Positions 17,103 through 26,160 of a stretch of 64,000 nt of DNA are shown here, in pieces. Within the stretch, counting starts at the first letter, position 1, and every line of letters starts with the position of its first letter. A model generated the notes under the pieces. It had not been told where the DNA came from. It ran no database searches and saw only the letters and a program-made list of their open reading frames with translations. The stretch comes from Bacillota bacterium (GTDB lineage Bacteria > Bacillota > Clostridia > Lachnospirales > Lachnospiraceae): positions 12,796-76,795 of the forward strand of contig JAEWMT010000141.1 in assembly GCA_023393095.1 (NCBI GenBank). The letters are read 5' to 3'. Both the position numbers and the translations under genes were made by a program.

Positions 17103-18071
17103 ATGACAGAGAAGATTTATGATTTTCCATCAAAACCTGATTTTAAAGGCTTTATGAAAAGATTCGGAAAGCTTATTATTTTGGTTGTTGGTGTGATTTT
17201 AGTAGCTGTTTTAGGCTTTAATTCGGTTTATACAATAAAAGAGCAGGAACAGGCGGTAGTTACTACCTTTGGTGTAGCTAAAACAGTGGGTACCGCTGGA
17301 CTGCATTTTAAGATACCGTTTGTTCAGAATGTCAGTAAGGTTGATACAACAATACAGGGTTTTTCCATCGGATATGATAAGGAAACAAATAAAAGTATTG
17401 AAGAAGAATCAATGATGATTACAAAAGATTTTAACTTTGTTAATGTGGATTTCTTCGTTGAATATAAGGTATCTGATCCGGTTAAAGCGGTGTATGCATC
17501 AAAAGAGCCAGTAGCTATTTTAAAAAGTATTGCCCAGAGCAGTATTCGTATGATTGTAGGTAGCAGTGATGTGGATAGTGTTATTACAACCGGTAAATAT
17601 GAAATTCAGTCAGCCATTAAAGCATCCATACTGAAAAAACTGGAGAAGCAGGATATTGGTATTCAATTAGTAAACATTTCAATACAGGATTCCGAACCAC
17701 CAACTGAGGAGGTTATGAAGGCGTTTAAGTCTGTTGAAACTGCGAAGCAGGGTGCAGATACTGCAATAAATACTGCAAATAAGTATAAGAATGAACAGAT
17801 CCCTGAAGCAGATGCCAAGGTAGATAAGATATTACAACAGGCAGAAGCTACGAAAACCGAACGTATTAATGAAGCAAATGCCGAGGTTGCAAAATTTAAT
17901 AAAATGTATGAGGAATATAAAAAATACCCATTAGTTACAAAACAGAGAATGTTCTATGAAGCTATGGAGGATGTACTTCCTTCCCTGAAGGTAGTGATTG
18001 ATGATAGCAAAACAGGAGTGCAAAAAATCATGCCTTTGGATTCATTTACGGAAGGAGTGAAGAATAAATGA
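17103..18071 (+). CDS. hflK: HflK-like SPFH/band 7 membrane protein
   Basis: 322 residues. A short cytoplasmic N-terminus, one membrane segment at about residues 20-43 (LIILVVGVILVAVLGFNSVY) and an SPFH domain (IKEQEQAVVTTFGVAKTVGTAG, VDFFVEYKVSDP), then a coiled-coil Ala/Glu-rich region around residues 215-270. HflK and HflC form cage-like complexes in the membrane which, in other bacteria, surround FtsH protease. GGGAGG precedes the ATG. The stop overlaps the hflC start by four bases (ATGA), so translation is coupled. ftsH is not nearby. Confidence 0.88.
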   Translation: MTEKIYDFPSKPDFKGFMKRFGKLIILVVGVILVAVLGFNSVYTIKEQEQAVVTTFGVAKTVGTAGLHFKIPFVQNVSKVDTTIQGFSIGYDKETNKSIEEESMMITKDFNFVNVDFFVEYKVSDPVKAVYASKEPVAILKSIAQSSIRMIVGSSDVDSVITTGKYEIQSAIKASILKKLEKQDIGIQLVNISIQDSEPPTEEVMKAFKSVETAKQGADTAINTANKYKNEQIPEADAKVDKILQQAEATKTERINEANAEVAKFNKMYEEYKKYPLVTKQRMFYEAMEDVLPSLKVVIDDSKTGVQKIMPLDSFTEGVKNK

Positions 18072-18949
18072 AAAAAGCAAAAAGAATATCAGGAGTAGTT
18101 ATTTTAATCATAATCATTGCTGCTGTAGTCACATTGTTTTCTTCTGTTGTAGTTACAAAAGAAAATCAGTATAGTGTTATTAAACGATTTGGCAAAATTG
18201 AACGTTTCACATCAAGCGCAGGCATTTCCTTTAAGACCCCTTTTGTCGAAGAGGTATATCGAATACCAAAAAATATTCAGTTCTATGATATGCCTGAATC
18301 CAATGTCATAACCAAAGATAAGAAAACAATGGTTGCTGACAGTTATGTACTCTGGAAGATTGTTGATCCGATTAAATTCGCAAAAAGTTTAAGTTCATCG
18401 GTGACGAAAGCAGAAGGTAGAATTGACGCCAATGTATATAATGCAATTAAGAACGTAATCAGCAGCCTTTCACAGGCTGATGTGATCAATGGCCGTGACG
18501 GAGCCTTGGATAATGATTTCATGGAAAACATTGGAGGAGCCATGGATGAGTATGGTATTCAATTGATTTCAGTTGAAACAAAGCATCTGGATTTACCAAG
18601 TGATAATAAGGAAGCGGTATATAAACGTATGATTTCCGAACGTGATCAGATTGCAGCTACTTATACCGCAGAGGGTGCATCCCAAGCACAGAAAATAAAG
18701 AATGAAACAGATAAAGAGGTAGCTATCAGCATATCTGAGGCAAATACAAAAGCAGCAAAAATAACTGCAGAAGGGGAAGCAGAATACATGAGAATTCTCT
18801 CCGATGCTTACTCTAATAAATCTAGAAGTGGGTTTTATACCTTTGTTAGGTCTCTTGAGGCAGCAAAGGGCTCTCTTACCGGAGAGAATAAGACATTGAT
18901 ATTGTCTTCTGATTCTCCGATAGCAAAGATTTTTAATAAAATTGATTAA
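18068..18949 (+). CDS. hflC: HflC-like SPFH/band 7 membrane protein
   Basis: 293 residues. Membrane segment at about residues 7-29 (GVVILIIIIAAVVTLFSSVV), SPFH core KENQYSVIKRFGKIERFTSSAG, PKNIQFYDMPESNVITKDKK cut into family segments, and the helical part YKRMISERDQIAATYTAEGAS followed by EADEYMR-like EAEYMRILSDAY. It pairs with HflK, from which it overlaps by four bases. A large palindrome (18955-19193) follows the stop and may end the transcript. Confidence 0.9.
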   Translation: MKKAKRISGVVILIIIIAAVVTLFSSVVVTKENQYSVIKRFGKIERFTSSAGISFKTPFVEEVYRIPKNIQFYDMPESNVITKDKKTMVADSYVLWKIVDPIKFAKSLSSSVTKAEGRIDANVYNAIKNVISSLSQADVINGRDGALDNDFMENIGGAMDEYGIQLISVETKHLDLPSDNKEAVYKRMISERDQIAATYTAEGASQAQKIKNETDKEVAISISEANTKAAKITAEGEAEYMRILSDAYSNKSRSGFYTFVRSLEAAKGSLTGENKTLILSSDSPIAKIFNKID

Positions 18950-18954
18950 CTAGC

Positions 18955-19193
18955 TCGGGTGTGGTTTATGAAAAGAGATGAATATGTGTGCATATATATA
19001 CATATGACTCGCCTTTACCTCAAACGGTAACTTTCTTATTAAGCCTCAAAGATGTAAAATATTCGCAGATGCTCATATTTTACTGAGTCTTAAACGAGAG
19101 AAGAGGCAACCGTTTTCGGCCGGTCTTCGTCATCTGTATATATATGCACACATATTCATTGGTTTACTTTATAGATGACTTATGACACCTAAA
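18955..19193. repeat. large intergenic palindrome, 25-bp perfect arms
   Basis: Arms 18978-19002 and 19135-19159 are perfectly complementary over 25 bases. Inside, GTAAAATAT pairs with ATATTTTAC (19055-19080 region), and AAACGGT pairs with ACCGTTT around 19022-19115, so the whole can fold as a branched hairpin. The outer flanks GGGTGTGGTTTATGA and ATGACTTATGACACCTAA fit the shared end motif. Nothing in it looks coding. It fills the gap between hflC and the carboxypeptidase gene. Confidence 0.75.
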
Positions 19194-19274
19194 ACATCAC
19201 TATTTATATAAAAGAATCATATTCCCTGAATTCAGTCATAAAATGATATGATTAAAAGCATCTCAGGTGAGAAT

Positions 19275-20237
19275 ATGATAATTAATCTAAATGAAATATA
19301 TCCTTACGATAAATTCATTACAGCAGCAAAGGAGCTGGAATATAAATATCCCAATTTAATACGGTATGTCACGATTGGCAAATCCCATGACAATCGTGAC
19401 ATTATTTTGCTAAAGCTGGGTGTAGGGCGACAGCATATGATATGCTGTGGAGGAGTACATGCAAGGGAAAATATCAACCCGGTTGTAATTCTAAAGCTGA
19501 TCGAATATTATGCTGATTTATATAGTAACTCGAAACATCAGAAAATTTCCTTGAAAAGTAAATTAAAATACACAACGAAACATTGGAAAAAAGAGTATGA
19601 ACAAATGCTTTTTGGAACGTGCATCTATGAGCTTTTGCAGACTTTTACCATTCTATTTGTTCCTCTTTTAAATCCGGATGGATATATGATATCATTAGAA
19701 GGCTTCGATACAATACAGGATGTGCATTTAAGAGAAAAATGCCTTTCAATGAATATACCGTCGGCTGAGTGGAAATACAATGCTAGAGGTGTGGATATTA
19801 ATCGGAATTTCCCGAGTGTACTGTGGAAACCTAAAACCGAGGAGGATGAATCAGCCAGTGAAAATGAAACTAAAGTATTAATATCCATATTCAATAAATA
19901 TAAGTCCAGTGGGTTCCTGGATTTTCACTCTAGAGGAAAGCAGATTTATTATTACCGAAGTATCATGCCGGATAATTATAATGAGAAACAATTGAAGATA
20001 GCATACCGCCTACAGAAAATAACGAATTATGAGCTTGTTCCGCCCGAAAATGAGATTGACAATGGAGATTCCGGTGGAAATACAGTTCATTATTATTCTG
20101 AAAACTTCCTTAGACCGGCACTTACGATAGAAACCGTGGAAGAGCCAGCCGAGTTTCCTTTAGCATTAGAGTATAGGGAGTCCACCTTTGAGGAATTGAA
20201 GCTGGTAATATTTGAATTTGGAAGTATGATCATATAG
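19275..20237 (+). CDS. M14 family zinc carboxypeptidase
   Basis: About 320 residues from ATG 19275 (AGGTGAG five bases upstream); ATG 19248 is in frame but lacks a ribosome binding site. M14 metallopeptidase residues are visible: HARE (HxxE zinc pair, about residue 62), GVDINRNFP (substrate Asn-Arg, about 175), DFHSRG (third zinc His, about 216) and the catalytic Glu in LTIETVEEP (about 286). No signal peptide is seen, so it is probably cytoplasmic, or loaded into spores or exported by another route. It resembles the gamma-D-glutamyl-diamino-acid peptidase group, which acts on murein peptides; substrate is inferred. Confidence 0.85.
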   Translation: MIINLNEIYPYDKFITAAKELEYKYPNLIRYVTIGKSHDNRDIILLKLGVGRQHMICCGGVHARENINPVVILKLIEYYADLYSNSKHQKISLKSKLKYTTKHWKKEYEQMLFGTCIYELLQTFTILFVPLLNPDGYMISLEGFDTIQDVHLREKCLSMNIPSAEWKYNARGVDINRNFPSVLWKPKTEEDESASENETKVLISIFNKYKSSGFLDFHSRGKQIYYYRSIMPDNYNEKQLKIAYRLQKITNYELVPPENEIDNGDSGGNTVHYYSENFLRPALTIETVEEPAEFPLALEYRESTFEELKLVIFEFGSMII

Positions 20238-20241
20238 TTAC

Positions 20242-20406
20242 AGCTCAGTCTGTATACCCAAGAGGCATAGGAAGTTCCCTCACACACCGGTTGGAATATA
20301 TTTTGCCGATTTTGTATGCCATAATCGTCATACAAAATCGACAATCTGTATTCCAAACGGTGCATTACGGGAATTTCTTATGCCTCCCTGGCATACAGGC
20401 TGAACT
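20242..20406. repeat. 165-bp near-perfect intergenic hairpin
   Basis: Outer arms 20242-20279 and 20369-20406 match at 30 of 38 positions, with several of the differences tolerated as G-U pairs. Inner arms 20285-20318 and 20329-20362 include perfect 12-base blocks CGATTTTGTATG/CATACAAAATCG around the ten-base tip. The whole region folds as one long hairpin. It carries no T run at the base and no start codon with a ribosome binding site. Confidence 0.8.
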
Positions 20407-20518
20407 TTACTTTATAATGGGTTATGCAGAGTTGGGATTGAATTTATTAGTCCCATATATTATAATCTTGTAGTTACTAAATATCAGATAAGTATTAGAA
20501 AAGGAATATAAGGAAAAG

Positions 20519-21967
20519 ATGAGTAATTTTAATATTGATTTAGATATGATAGATATAAATGTGGAAGTACCATTCAATGAACCCGAAAGACAGTATTACT
20601 ATATGGCTCTATTGCGACGTTGGTTCAAAAAAGAAAGTGAACGTTTAGGTAGAACGTTAACCTACTCAATCTGTACTTTTGGATGTCAGATGAATTCACG
20701 CGACTCTGAGAAAATATCAGGTATCTTAAAACAGATCGGATATGTTGAGACTGATACGGAGGATGCGGATTTTGTATTGTATAATACCTGTACGGTCAGG
20801 GAAAATGCCAATAACAGAGTATATGGACGCCTAGGCTATCTGGGAAAACTAAAGAAAAAACATCCAGGGATGCTGATAGCGTTATGCGGCTGTATGATGC
20901 AGGAAGCCTCAGCGGTAGAAAAGATTAAAACCAGTTACCGCTTTGTGGACATCATCTTTGGAACTCATAACATCTTTAAGCTGGCTGAACTTTTGCAGAC
21001 CAGACTTGATTCTAAACGAATGGTGATCGATCTGTGGCAAAATACGGACATGATTGTGGAAAGCTTGCCAAATGACAGGAAGTACAACTTTAAGGCAGGA
21101 GTAAATATTATGTTTGGCTGCAATAATTTCTGCAGCTATTGTATCGTACCTTATGTACGCGGTAGGGAACGTAGCAGAAATCCGCAGGATATCATTGATG
21201 AAATCAAAGGTCTCGCAGCAGATGGAGTTGTTGAAGTTATGCTGCTTGGACAGAATGTTAATTCCTATGGCAAGAATCTGGAGACTCCGATGACCTTTGC
21301 AAAGCTTTTAACAGAAATAGAGAAAATCGAGGGTATTGAGCGAATCCGATTTATGACTTCCCACCCAAAAGATTTATCCGATGAATTAATTGAGGTTATG
21401 AAACATAGTAAAAAGATCTGTAAGCATCTGCATCTTCCGATTCAATCAGGAAGTACACGCCTGCTAAAACTAATGAACCGGAAATATACGAAGGAAAGCT
21501 ATCTGGAACTTGTAGACAAGATAAAAGCAGCCGTTCCGGATATTTCATTGACTACTGATATTATTGTTGGATTTCCTGGAGAAACAGAGGAAGATTTTCT
21601 AGAGACCATGGATGTGGTTAAGAAAGTGGGCTATGACAGCGCCTTTACCTTCATCTATTCAAAACGTACCGGAACACCCGCAGCAACAATGGAGGGTCAG
21701 GTGGAAGAGACGGTTGCAATGGATCGTTTCAATCGTCTATTACAGGAGATACAGCTTAGCTCTGCAAAGGCTGCCGGTAAAGAGGAGCATACAGTGCAAA
21801 AGGTATTGGTGGAGGAAGTGAATTCTCAAAATCCAAACCTTCTTACCGGAAGGTTAAGCAATAACCTTTTGGTGCATTTCCCCGGAGAGCAGGAGCTTAT
21901 CGGAAAAATAATAGATGTGCATTTGGCTGAAAGCAAAGGTTTTTATTATATGGGAAATATGGTTTAA
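20519..21967 (+). CDS. miaB: tRNA-2-methylthio-N6-dimethylallyladenosine synthase MiaB
   Basis: 482 residues. An N-terminal MTTase domain with three cluster Cys (CTFGCQMNSRDSE at about 51, YNTCTVRENA and LCGCMMQE), the radical-SAM motif CNNFCSYCIVPYVRGRERSR at about 201, and a C-terminal TRAM domain from about 415. MiaB adds the methylthio group to i6A37 of tRNAs using two 4Fe-4S clusters and SAM. Start ATG 20519 follows AAGGAAAAG. It has an N-terminal extension of about 45 residues seen in other Clostridia. Confidence 0.96.
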   Translation: MSNFNIDLDMIDINVEVPFNEPERQYYYMALLRRWFKKESERLGRTLTYSICTFGCQMNSRDSEKISGILKQIGYVETDTEDADFVLYNTCTVRENANNRVYGRLGYLGKLKKKHPGMLIALCGCMMQEASAVEKIKTSYRFVDIIFGTHNIFKLAELLQTRLDSKRMVIDLWQNTDMIVESLPNDRKYNFKAGVNIMFGCNNFCSYCIVPYVRGRERSRNPQDIIDEIKGLAADGVVEVMLLGQNVNSYGKNLETPMTFAKLLTEIEKIEGIERIRFMTSHPKDLSDELIEVMKHSKKICKHLHLPIQSGSTRLLKLMNRKYTKESYLELVDKIKAAVPDISLTTDIIVGFPGETEEDFLETMDVVKKVGYDSAFTFIYSKRTGTPAATMEGQVEETVAMDRFNRLLQEIQLSSAKAAGKEEHTVQKVLVEEVNSQNPNLLTGRLSNNLLVHFPGEQELIGKIIDVHLAESKGFYYMGNMV

Positions 21968-22255
21968 TTTTTAATTGTTTTTTAAACATTATACGATGAT
22001 ATCGTGGTACGAAAACATTGGGGTATAAATAAATTACTGGCAGGATTTGAGAATAAATCATAATAGAATTCATTTATAGATACAAATTTTAATAAATTAA
22101 TTATGAAGTTTAACGATAGGACTTTTGGTGAATAATTAAACATAATTATTGATAAATAATATATAATTAGGGTTTATATTGTGGGTGGAACTTTAAATTG
22201 TTCTATATATTGATATAATATTTTGTCATAATAGATAAATTATTCTTTACTGTAC

Positions 22256-22284
22256 TTGACATATTAGTAAAATCAGTATAAAAT
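22256..22284 (+). promoter_or_regulatory. sigma-A-type promoter of rny with repeated leader
   Basis: TTGACA at 22256-22261 and TAAAAT at 22279-22284 with a 17-base spacer. The leader up to GTG 22460 contains repeated GGTAAGTGAA blocks (about 22331 and 22371) and AAGTGAA/TTCACTT pairs, which may fold in the 5' UTR. The rest of the 490-base gap after miaB shows nothing else. Confidence 0.6.
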
Positions 22285-22459
22285 TTATATGTTGTATTAT
22301 TTATTGATAAGTGAATTCTTGGTAAGTGAAAATATTCACTTGATGGAAATTCATAACATGCTGAATTTGCGGTAAGTGAATAAGATTTTATCATTTAAAG
22401 GTGAATTCATCTTGTTTATCGCATATTGTACAATGAAAACTAAATAAGGAGGTGCTCCT

Positions 22460-24019
22460 GTGCCAAATGAGGTTTTAATGATCGTTCTTGCGGTTGTAAT
22501 TACCTTCGTTGTTGTAGCTATCCTTACCTGGAAAATCGCTACGTCGTATCGCATCAAAGTATATGAAGCGAAGATCGGCAGTGCGGATGAAAAGGCAAGA
22601 GAGATCATAGATGAAGCTTTAAAAACAGCTGAAACTAAGAAGCGCGAGGCCTTGCTCGAAGCAAAAGAAGAAGCTTTAAAAAATAAGAATGAATTCGAGC
22701 GGGAAACAAAAGATCGCAGAGCTGAACTACAACGTTATGAAAAACGGGTTCTGACTAAGGAAGAAACTTTAGACAGAAAGACCGAAGCACTGGAAAAGAG
22801 AGAAGCAAAACTTTCTGTAAGAGAATCCGAGCTTGATAAAACCAAGCAGGAAGTGGAAGAATTCCATGTAAAGCAATTACAGGAGTTAGAGAAGATTTCT
22901 GGATTAACCTCCGAACAAGCTAAGGAATATCTGATTAAGACTGTTGAAGAAGAAGTAAAACATGAAACCGCTCTGCTTATTAAAGATTTGGAAAATAAAG
23001 CAAAAGAAGAAGCGGATAAGAAAGCAAAGGATTATGTAGTTACAGCAATTCAGAGATGTGCTGCAGATCATGTTGCTGAAACAACGATTTCCGTTGTTCA
23101 GCTTCCTAACGATGAGATGAAGGGTAGAATCATTGGTAGAGAGGGACGTAATATCAGAACTTTGGAGACAATGACTGGTGTTGATTTAATTATTGATGAT
23201 ACGCCTGAGGCTGTTATTTTATCAGCTTTCGATCCAATCAGAAGAGAAATTGCAAGAATTGCTCTTGAGAAGCTGATTGTGGATGGTAGAATTCATCCAG
23301 CAAGAATCGAAGAGATGGTAGAAAAGGCTCAAAAAGAAGTTGAAGTGATGATTAGGGAGTCGGGAGAAGCTGCTACATTAGAAGTTGGAGTTCATGGAAT
23401 TCACCCTGAACTTGTTAAGCTTCTCGGCAAGATGAAATTTAGGACAAGTTATGGACAGAATGCATTAAAGCATTCAATTGAGGTGGCTATTTTATCTGGT
23501 CTTTTAGCCGCAGAGATCGGCGTGGATGTTAGACTTGCAAAACGTGCCGGATTATTGCATGATATCGGTAAATCAATTGACCATGAAGTGGAAGGAACCC
23601 ATGTACAGATTGGCGTGGATCTCTGTAGAAAATACAAAGAATCTCCGATTGTTATTAATGCGGTTGAAGCACATCATGGTGATGTTGAATTCCAGTCATT
23701 GATTGCATGTATTGTTCAGGCAGCTGATACAATTTCAGCAGCAAGACCCGGTGCAAGACGTGAAACCTTAGAAACATATACCAACAGACTAAAGCAACTT
23801 GAAGATATTACCAATGGCTTTAAGGGGGTAGATAAGTCATTTGCTATTCAAGCAGGCAGGGAAGTCAGAGTTATGGTTGTACCTGAACAAATCAGCGATG
23901 CTGAGATGGTACTGTTAGCACGTGATCTATCTAAGAAAATTGAAAGTGAATTAGAATATCCTGGACAGATTAAAGTAAACGTAATCAGAGAGTCAAGAGT
24001 AATTGATTACGCGAAATAA
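22460..24019 (+). CDS. rny: ribonuclease Y
   Basis: 519 residues from GTG 22460 with AAGGAGG eight bases before it. N-terminal membrane anchor (residues about 5-25), a long coiled coil to about residue 200, a KH domain (DEMKGRIIGREGRNIRTLE) and an HD domain with LLHDIGKSIDHE at about 367 and EAHHGDVE. It is the membrane-bound endonuclease that starts mRNA decay in Firmicutes. All catalytic residues are intact. It ends with a strong terminator at 24038. Confidence 0.98.
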   Translation: MPNEVLMIVLAVVITFVVVAILTWKIATSYRIKVYEAKIGSADEKAREIIDEALKTAETKKREALLEAKEEALKNKNEFERETKDRRAELQRYEKRVLTKEETLDRKTEALEKREAKLSVRESELDKTKQEVEEFHVKQLQELEKISGLTSEQAKEYLIKTVEEEVKHETALLIKDLENKAKEEADKKAKDYVVTAIQRCAADHVAETTISVVQLPNDEMKGRIIGREGRNIRTLETMTGVDLIIDDTPEAVILSAFDPIRREIARIALEKLIVDGRIHPARIEEMVEKAQKEVEVMIRESGEAATLEVGVHGIHPELVKLLGKMKFRTSYGQNALKHSIEVAILSGLLAAEIGVDVRLAKRAGLLHDIGKSIDHEVEGTHVQIGVDLCRKYKESPIVINAVEAHHGDVEFQSLIACIVQAADTISAARPGARRETLETYTNRLKQLEDITNGFKGVDKSFAIQAGREVRVMVVPEQISDAEMVLLARDLSKKIESELEYPGQIKVNVIRESRVIDYAK

Positions 24020-24037
24020 GTTTTAGACTAATTAAAT

Positions 24038-24095
24038 TATGGCTGTGATCCTACAATATAATTGTTGTATGGATTTCAGCCATTTTTCTTTGTAT
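24038..24095 (+). terminator. Rho-independent terminator of rny
   Basis: ATGGCTGTGATCCTACAA and a right arm ending GGATTTCAGCCAT pair over about 16 bases with a small bulge, followed by TTTTTCTTTG. It separates rny from the accessory region. Confidence 0.85.
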
Positions 24096-24173
24096 TTTTA
24101 GCCCATAGGGAAGCCCAAGTTCATAGCGAACCCCTCCTTGACCGCTTTTTTACACTATGTTAAAATTGGATAA

Positions 24174-24722
24174 AGTTGGGGCAAGAGGAATCCCTTAGTA
24201 TCCTATGCGGGAGTAAGTAAGACTAAAGACGAGCACTTTGAGGATACATATAAGCTAAAACCAAATACTACTTTTACTGCAAATGGCTATACATATAAGA
24301 CTGATGAAAATGGTCGACTAATAAGTGCAGAAGGAAATCTTACACTAAAAAAAGGAAAAAGAAATACAACACATCAGGTTGAAGCAGGGGGCGAAGACCG
24401 GAGGACTAAAGATGATGATGAAAAAGATGGTCAAGGAAAAGATGATGGTGGTCATTTAATAGCAACGATATTTAATGGTTCTGGTAAAGTGGATAACATT
24501 GTGGCAATGAATTCGAACCTAAATAGAGGAGAATGGAGAATACTCGAAAAGCTTTGGGCTAAGAATCTTAAAGGTAAAGATGGGAAAGGAGGTAAGGAAG
24601 TAAAAGTTAAAATTAAAGTAAGATATGATGGTACTTCTCAACGTCCTATAAGCTTTATTGTACAATATAAGATTGGAGATATTTGGGAAATGGTTGATTT
24701 TGAAAATAAACCAGGAGGTTAA
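24174..24722 (+). pseudogene. headless C-terminal nuclease module of a polymorphic toxin
   Basis: Frame open from 24174 (after TAA 24171) to 24722, with no start codon until GTG 24489, which is internal to the domain. The protein reads FTANGYTYKTDENGRLISAEG, a pre-toxin linker, then KDDGGHLIATIFNGSGKVDN, NLNRGEWRILEKLW and a beta-rich C-terminus. This fits the DNA/RNA non-specific endonuclease domain (Endonuclea_NS_2 type) found at the tips of LXG/RHS-like toxins; DGGHLIA is the catalytic His motif. The delivery part is missing, so this is a displaced toxin cassette. Its immunity gene follows four bases later. Confidence 0.7.
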
Positions 24723-24726
24723 TTAA

Positions 24727-25218
24727 GTGGATACATCAAGAATGGAAAAAATTTATCATGAAATAGTGGAGAAAGTAGCAGATATTATACAAGAAGACTG
24801 GACAAAAGTATATTTATATGGCGAAATAACTGATGGGGTTAGAAAATCATATTTTAACTATTATCCGAAGGATAATAATAAACCTGTATACTGTAACAAT
24901 ATTCCTGAATTATTTAATATTGATGAAGACGAATATGATAAGCTATGGTGTGAATTATTAGACTCTCTTCAGGAACTATGGCTTGAGTTTAAGAAAAATG
25001 GAGAGGAGGTATGGACCAATCTTACATTAACAATTGATAATATAGGTAAATTTAAAATTGATTATAGCTATGAAGACTTGACAAATGCAGACGACTACGA
25101 AAGACATATTATATGGGATTATAAGTATCTTGGTTTGACTCCAGAGGATGAAGATGATAAAGAAGTTTTAGAAGAATATTTGAAAAATGCGAAAACTGAT
25201 ATATCACGGGACATATAA
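24727..25218 (+). CDS. YezG/DUF600 family immunity protein
   Basis: 163 residues from GTG 24727, with AGGAGG eight bases upstream located inside the end of the toxin frame. The sequence is acidic and aromatic: EIVEKVADIIQEDWTKVYLYGEI, SYFNYYPKDNNKPVY, then KIDYSYEDL and a C-terminal YKYLGLTPEDEDDKEVLEEYL. This is the YezG (DUF600) family, which in Bacillus protects against the LXG nuclease toxin YeeF. Adjacency to the Endonuclea_NS_2-like module supports a cognate pair. Confidence 0.85.
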   Translation: MDTSRMEKIYHEIVEKVADIIQEDWTKVYLYGEITDGVRKSYFNYYPKDNNKPVYCNNIPELFNIDEDEYDKLWCELLDSLQELWLEFKKNGEEVWTNLTLTIDNIGKFKIDYSYEDLTNADDYERHIIWDYKYLGLTPEDEDDKEVLEEYLKNAKTDISRDI

Positions 25219-25293
25219 AGCATATTCACCTTAGTTATCTATATGCAAACATAGGATAGGTGTGACATCACATCCTCACAACATATATACAAG

Positions 25294-25328
25294 GGCGGTT
25301 ATCTCAATAGAGGTAGCTGCCTTTCTTT
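25294..25328 (+). terminator. Rho-independent terminator after the YezG-type gene
   Basis: GGCGGTTATCTC and GAGGTAGCTGCC can pair over 12 positions, four of them G-U, around an AATA loop, followed by TTTCTTTAT. It would end the toxin-immunity transcript. Confidence 0.55.
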
Positions 25329-25329
25329 A

Positions 25330-26160
25330 TGCTTCTATAGGCTGAAGAATATTAAACGAAAATGTGTATCTTTGTGGATATACTCCGGAAGTTGAAAGTA
25401 AAAAATATAAGCACGCAAAGGTCAATATCAATTATGCGTATTTGCAAAAATGATTGCACCTTTATGAATGAGATTCATAAAACAAGCCAAACTCAACCAA
25501 TTTGAGTACCTATTACACTCTCTTTAAATGTCTGAATACAGCCTTTGTAGGCTATTCTGACCACCTAATTGATACACTTGCGGCTAATCTGACCACCTAT
25601 GCCAAAACAATTAAATCGTCGGCACTGCCGACGGTTGTGGCTCGGCACAGGTCGTGAACGACCACGTGCCTTTATCCTGCACCAAAATCAATAGGGGGGT
25701 TCAGCACAATTTGTTCGGAAAAGTGCCGAAAGGAACAGCTCCCAAATTGCCGTCAAATTAATTCAAATCTACTGATAGGTAACTTATCTAAGCCTATGCA
25801 CCAGAATCGGAAACAGAGGTAACACATCGCCACACAGGGGTAAGATACTTCGAGACAGAATTCTGGTGAGTGAATGAGTCTGAAGATTAAACAAGAAAAG
25901 TTAGAACGAAACAGCACCCACAGTCCATAGTGAACCCCTCCTTGACCAGCTTTTTGACTCATGATAAAATGGGACACAGCCGGGGGTTTAAGGGGGAAAA
26001 TTACTTTATCACTTCCCGGGAATCTTAGCAAAAAAACAGCAGAGTCTTTTTTAATAATTGCATAAAAAACAAATACAGGCAGAGAAGAATTAACGGTAAA
26101 TGTTTTTCTTCTCTGTTTTTTGTTTTGTCTCTTTCTCATAATCTACTTGCAATCATTTCT
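25330..26160. other. mosaic of insertion-sequence debris, no intact gene
   Basis: About 830 bases without a credible gene. Pieces that can be seen: a short coding tail ending at about 25452 (YTPEVESKKYKHAKVNINYA then stop); two TCTGACCACCTA repeats 32 bases apart (25556 and 25588), like the multiple transposase-binding repeats at IS21-type ends; a locally GC-rich block with palindromes (25618-25740); and a segment at 25918-25970 that is about 75 percent like 24122-24173. A 128-codon minus-strand frame here (25753-26139) lacks a ribosome binding site and family features. Confidence 0.5.

Noticed and set aside
22285..22459. Possible CRISPR-like or riboswitch repeats in the rny leader
   Set aside because: The GGTAAGTGAA repeats are only ten bases, irregularly spaced and two in number; no aptamer core or spacer pattern is visible.
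25753..26139. 128-codon open frame on the minus strand
   Set aside because: No ribosome binding site and odd composition. The segment also contains the short repeat shared with 24122-24173, so it looks like chance reading of insertion debris.
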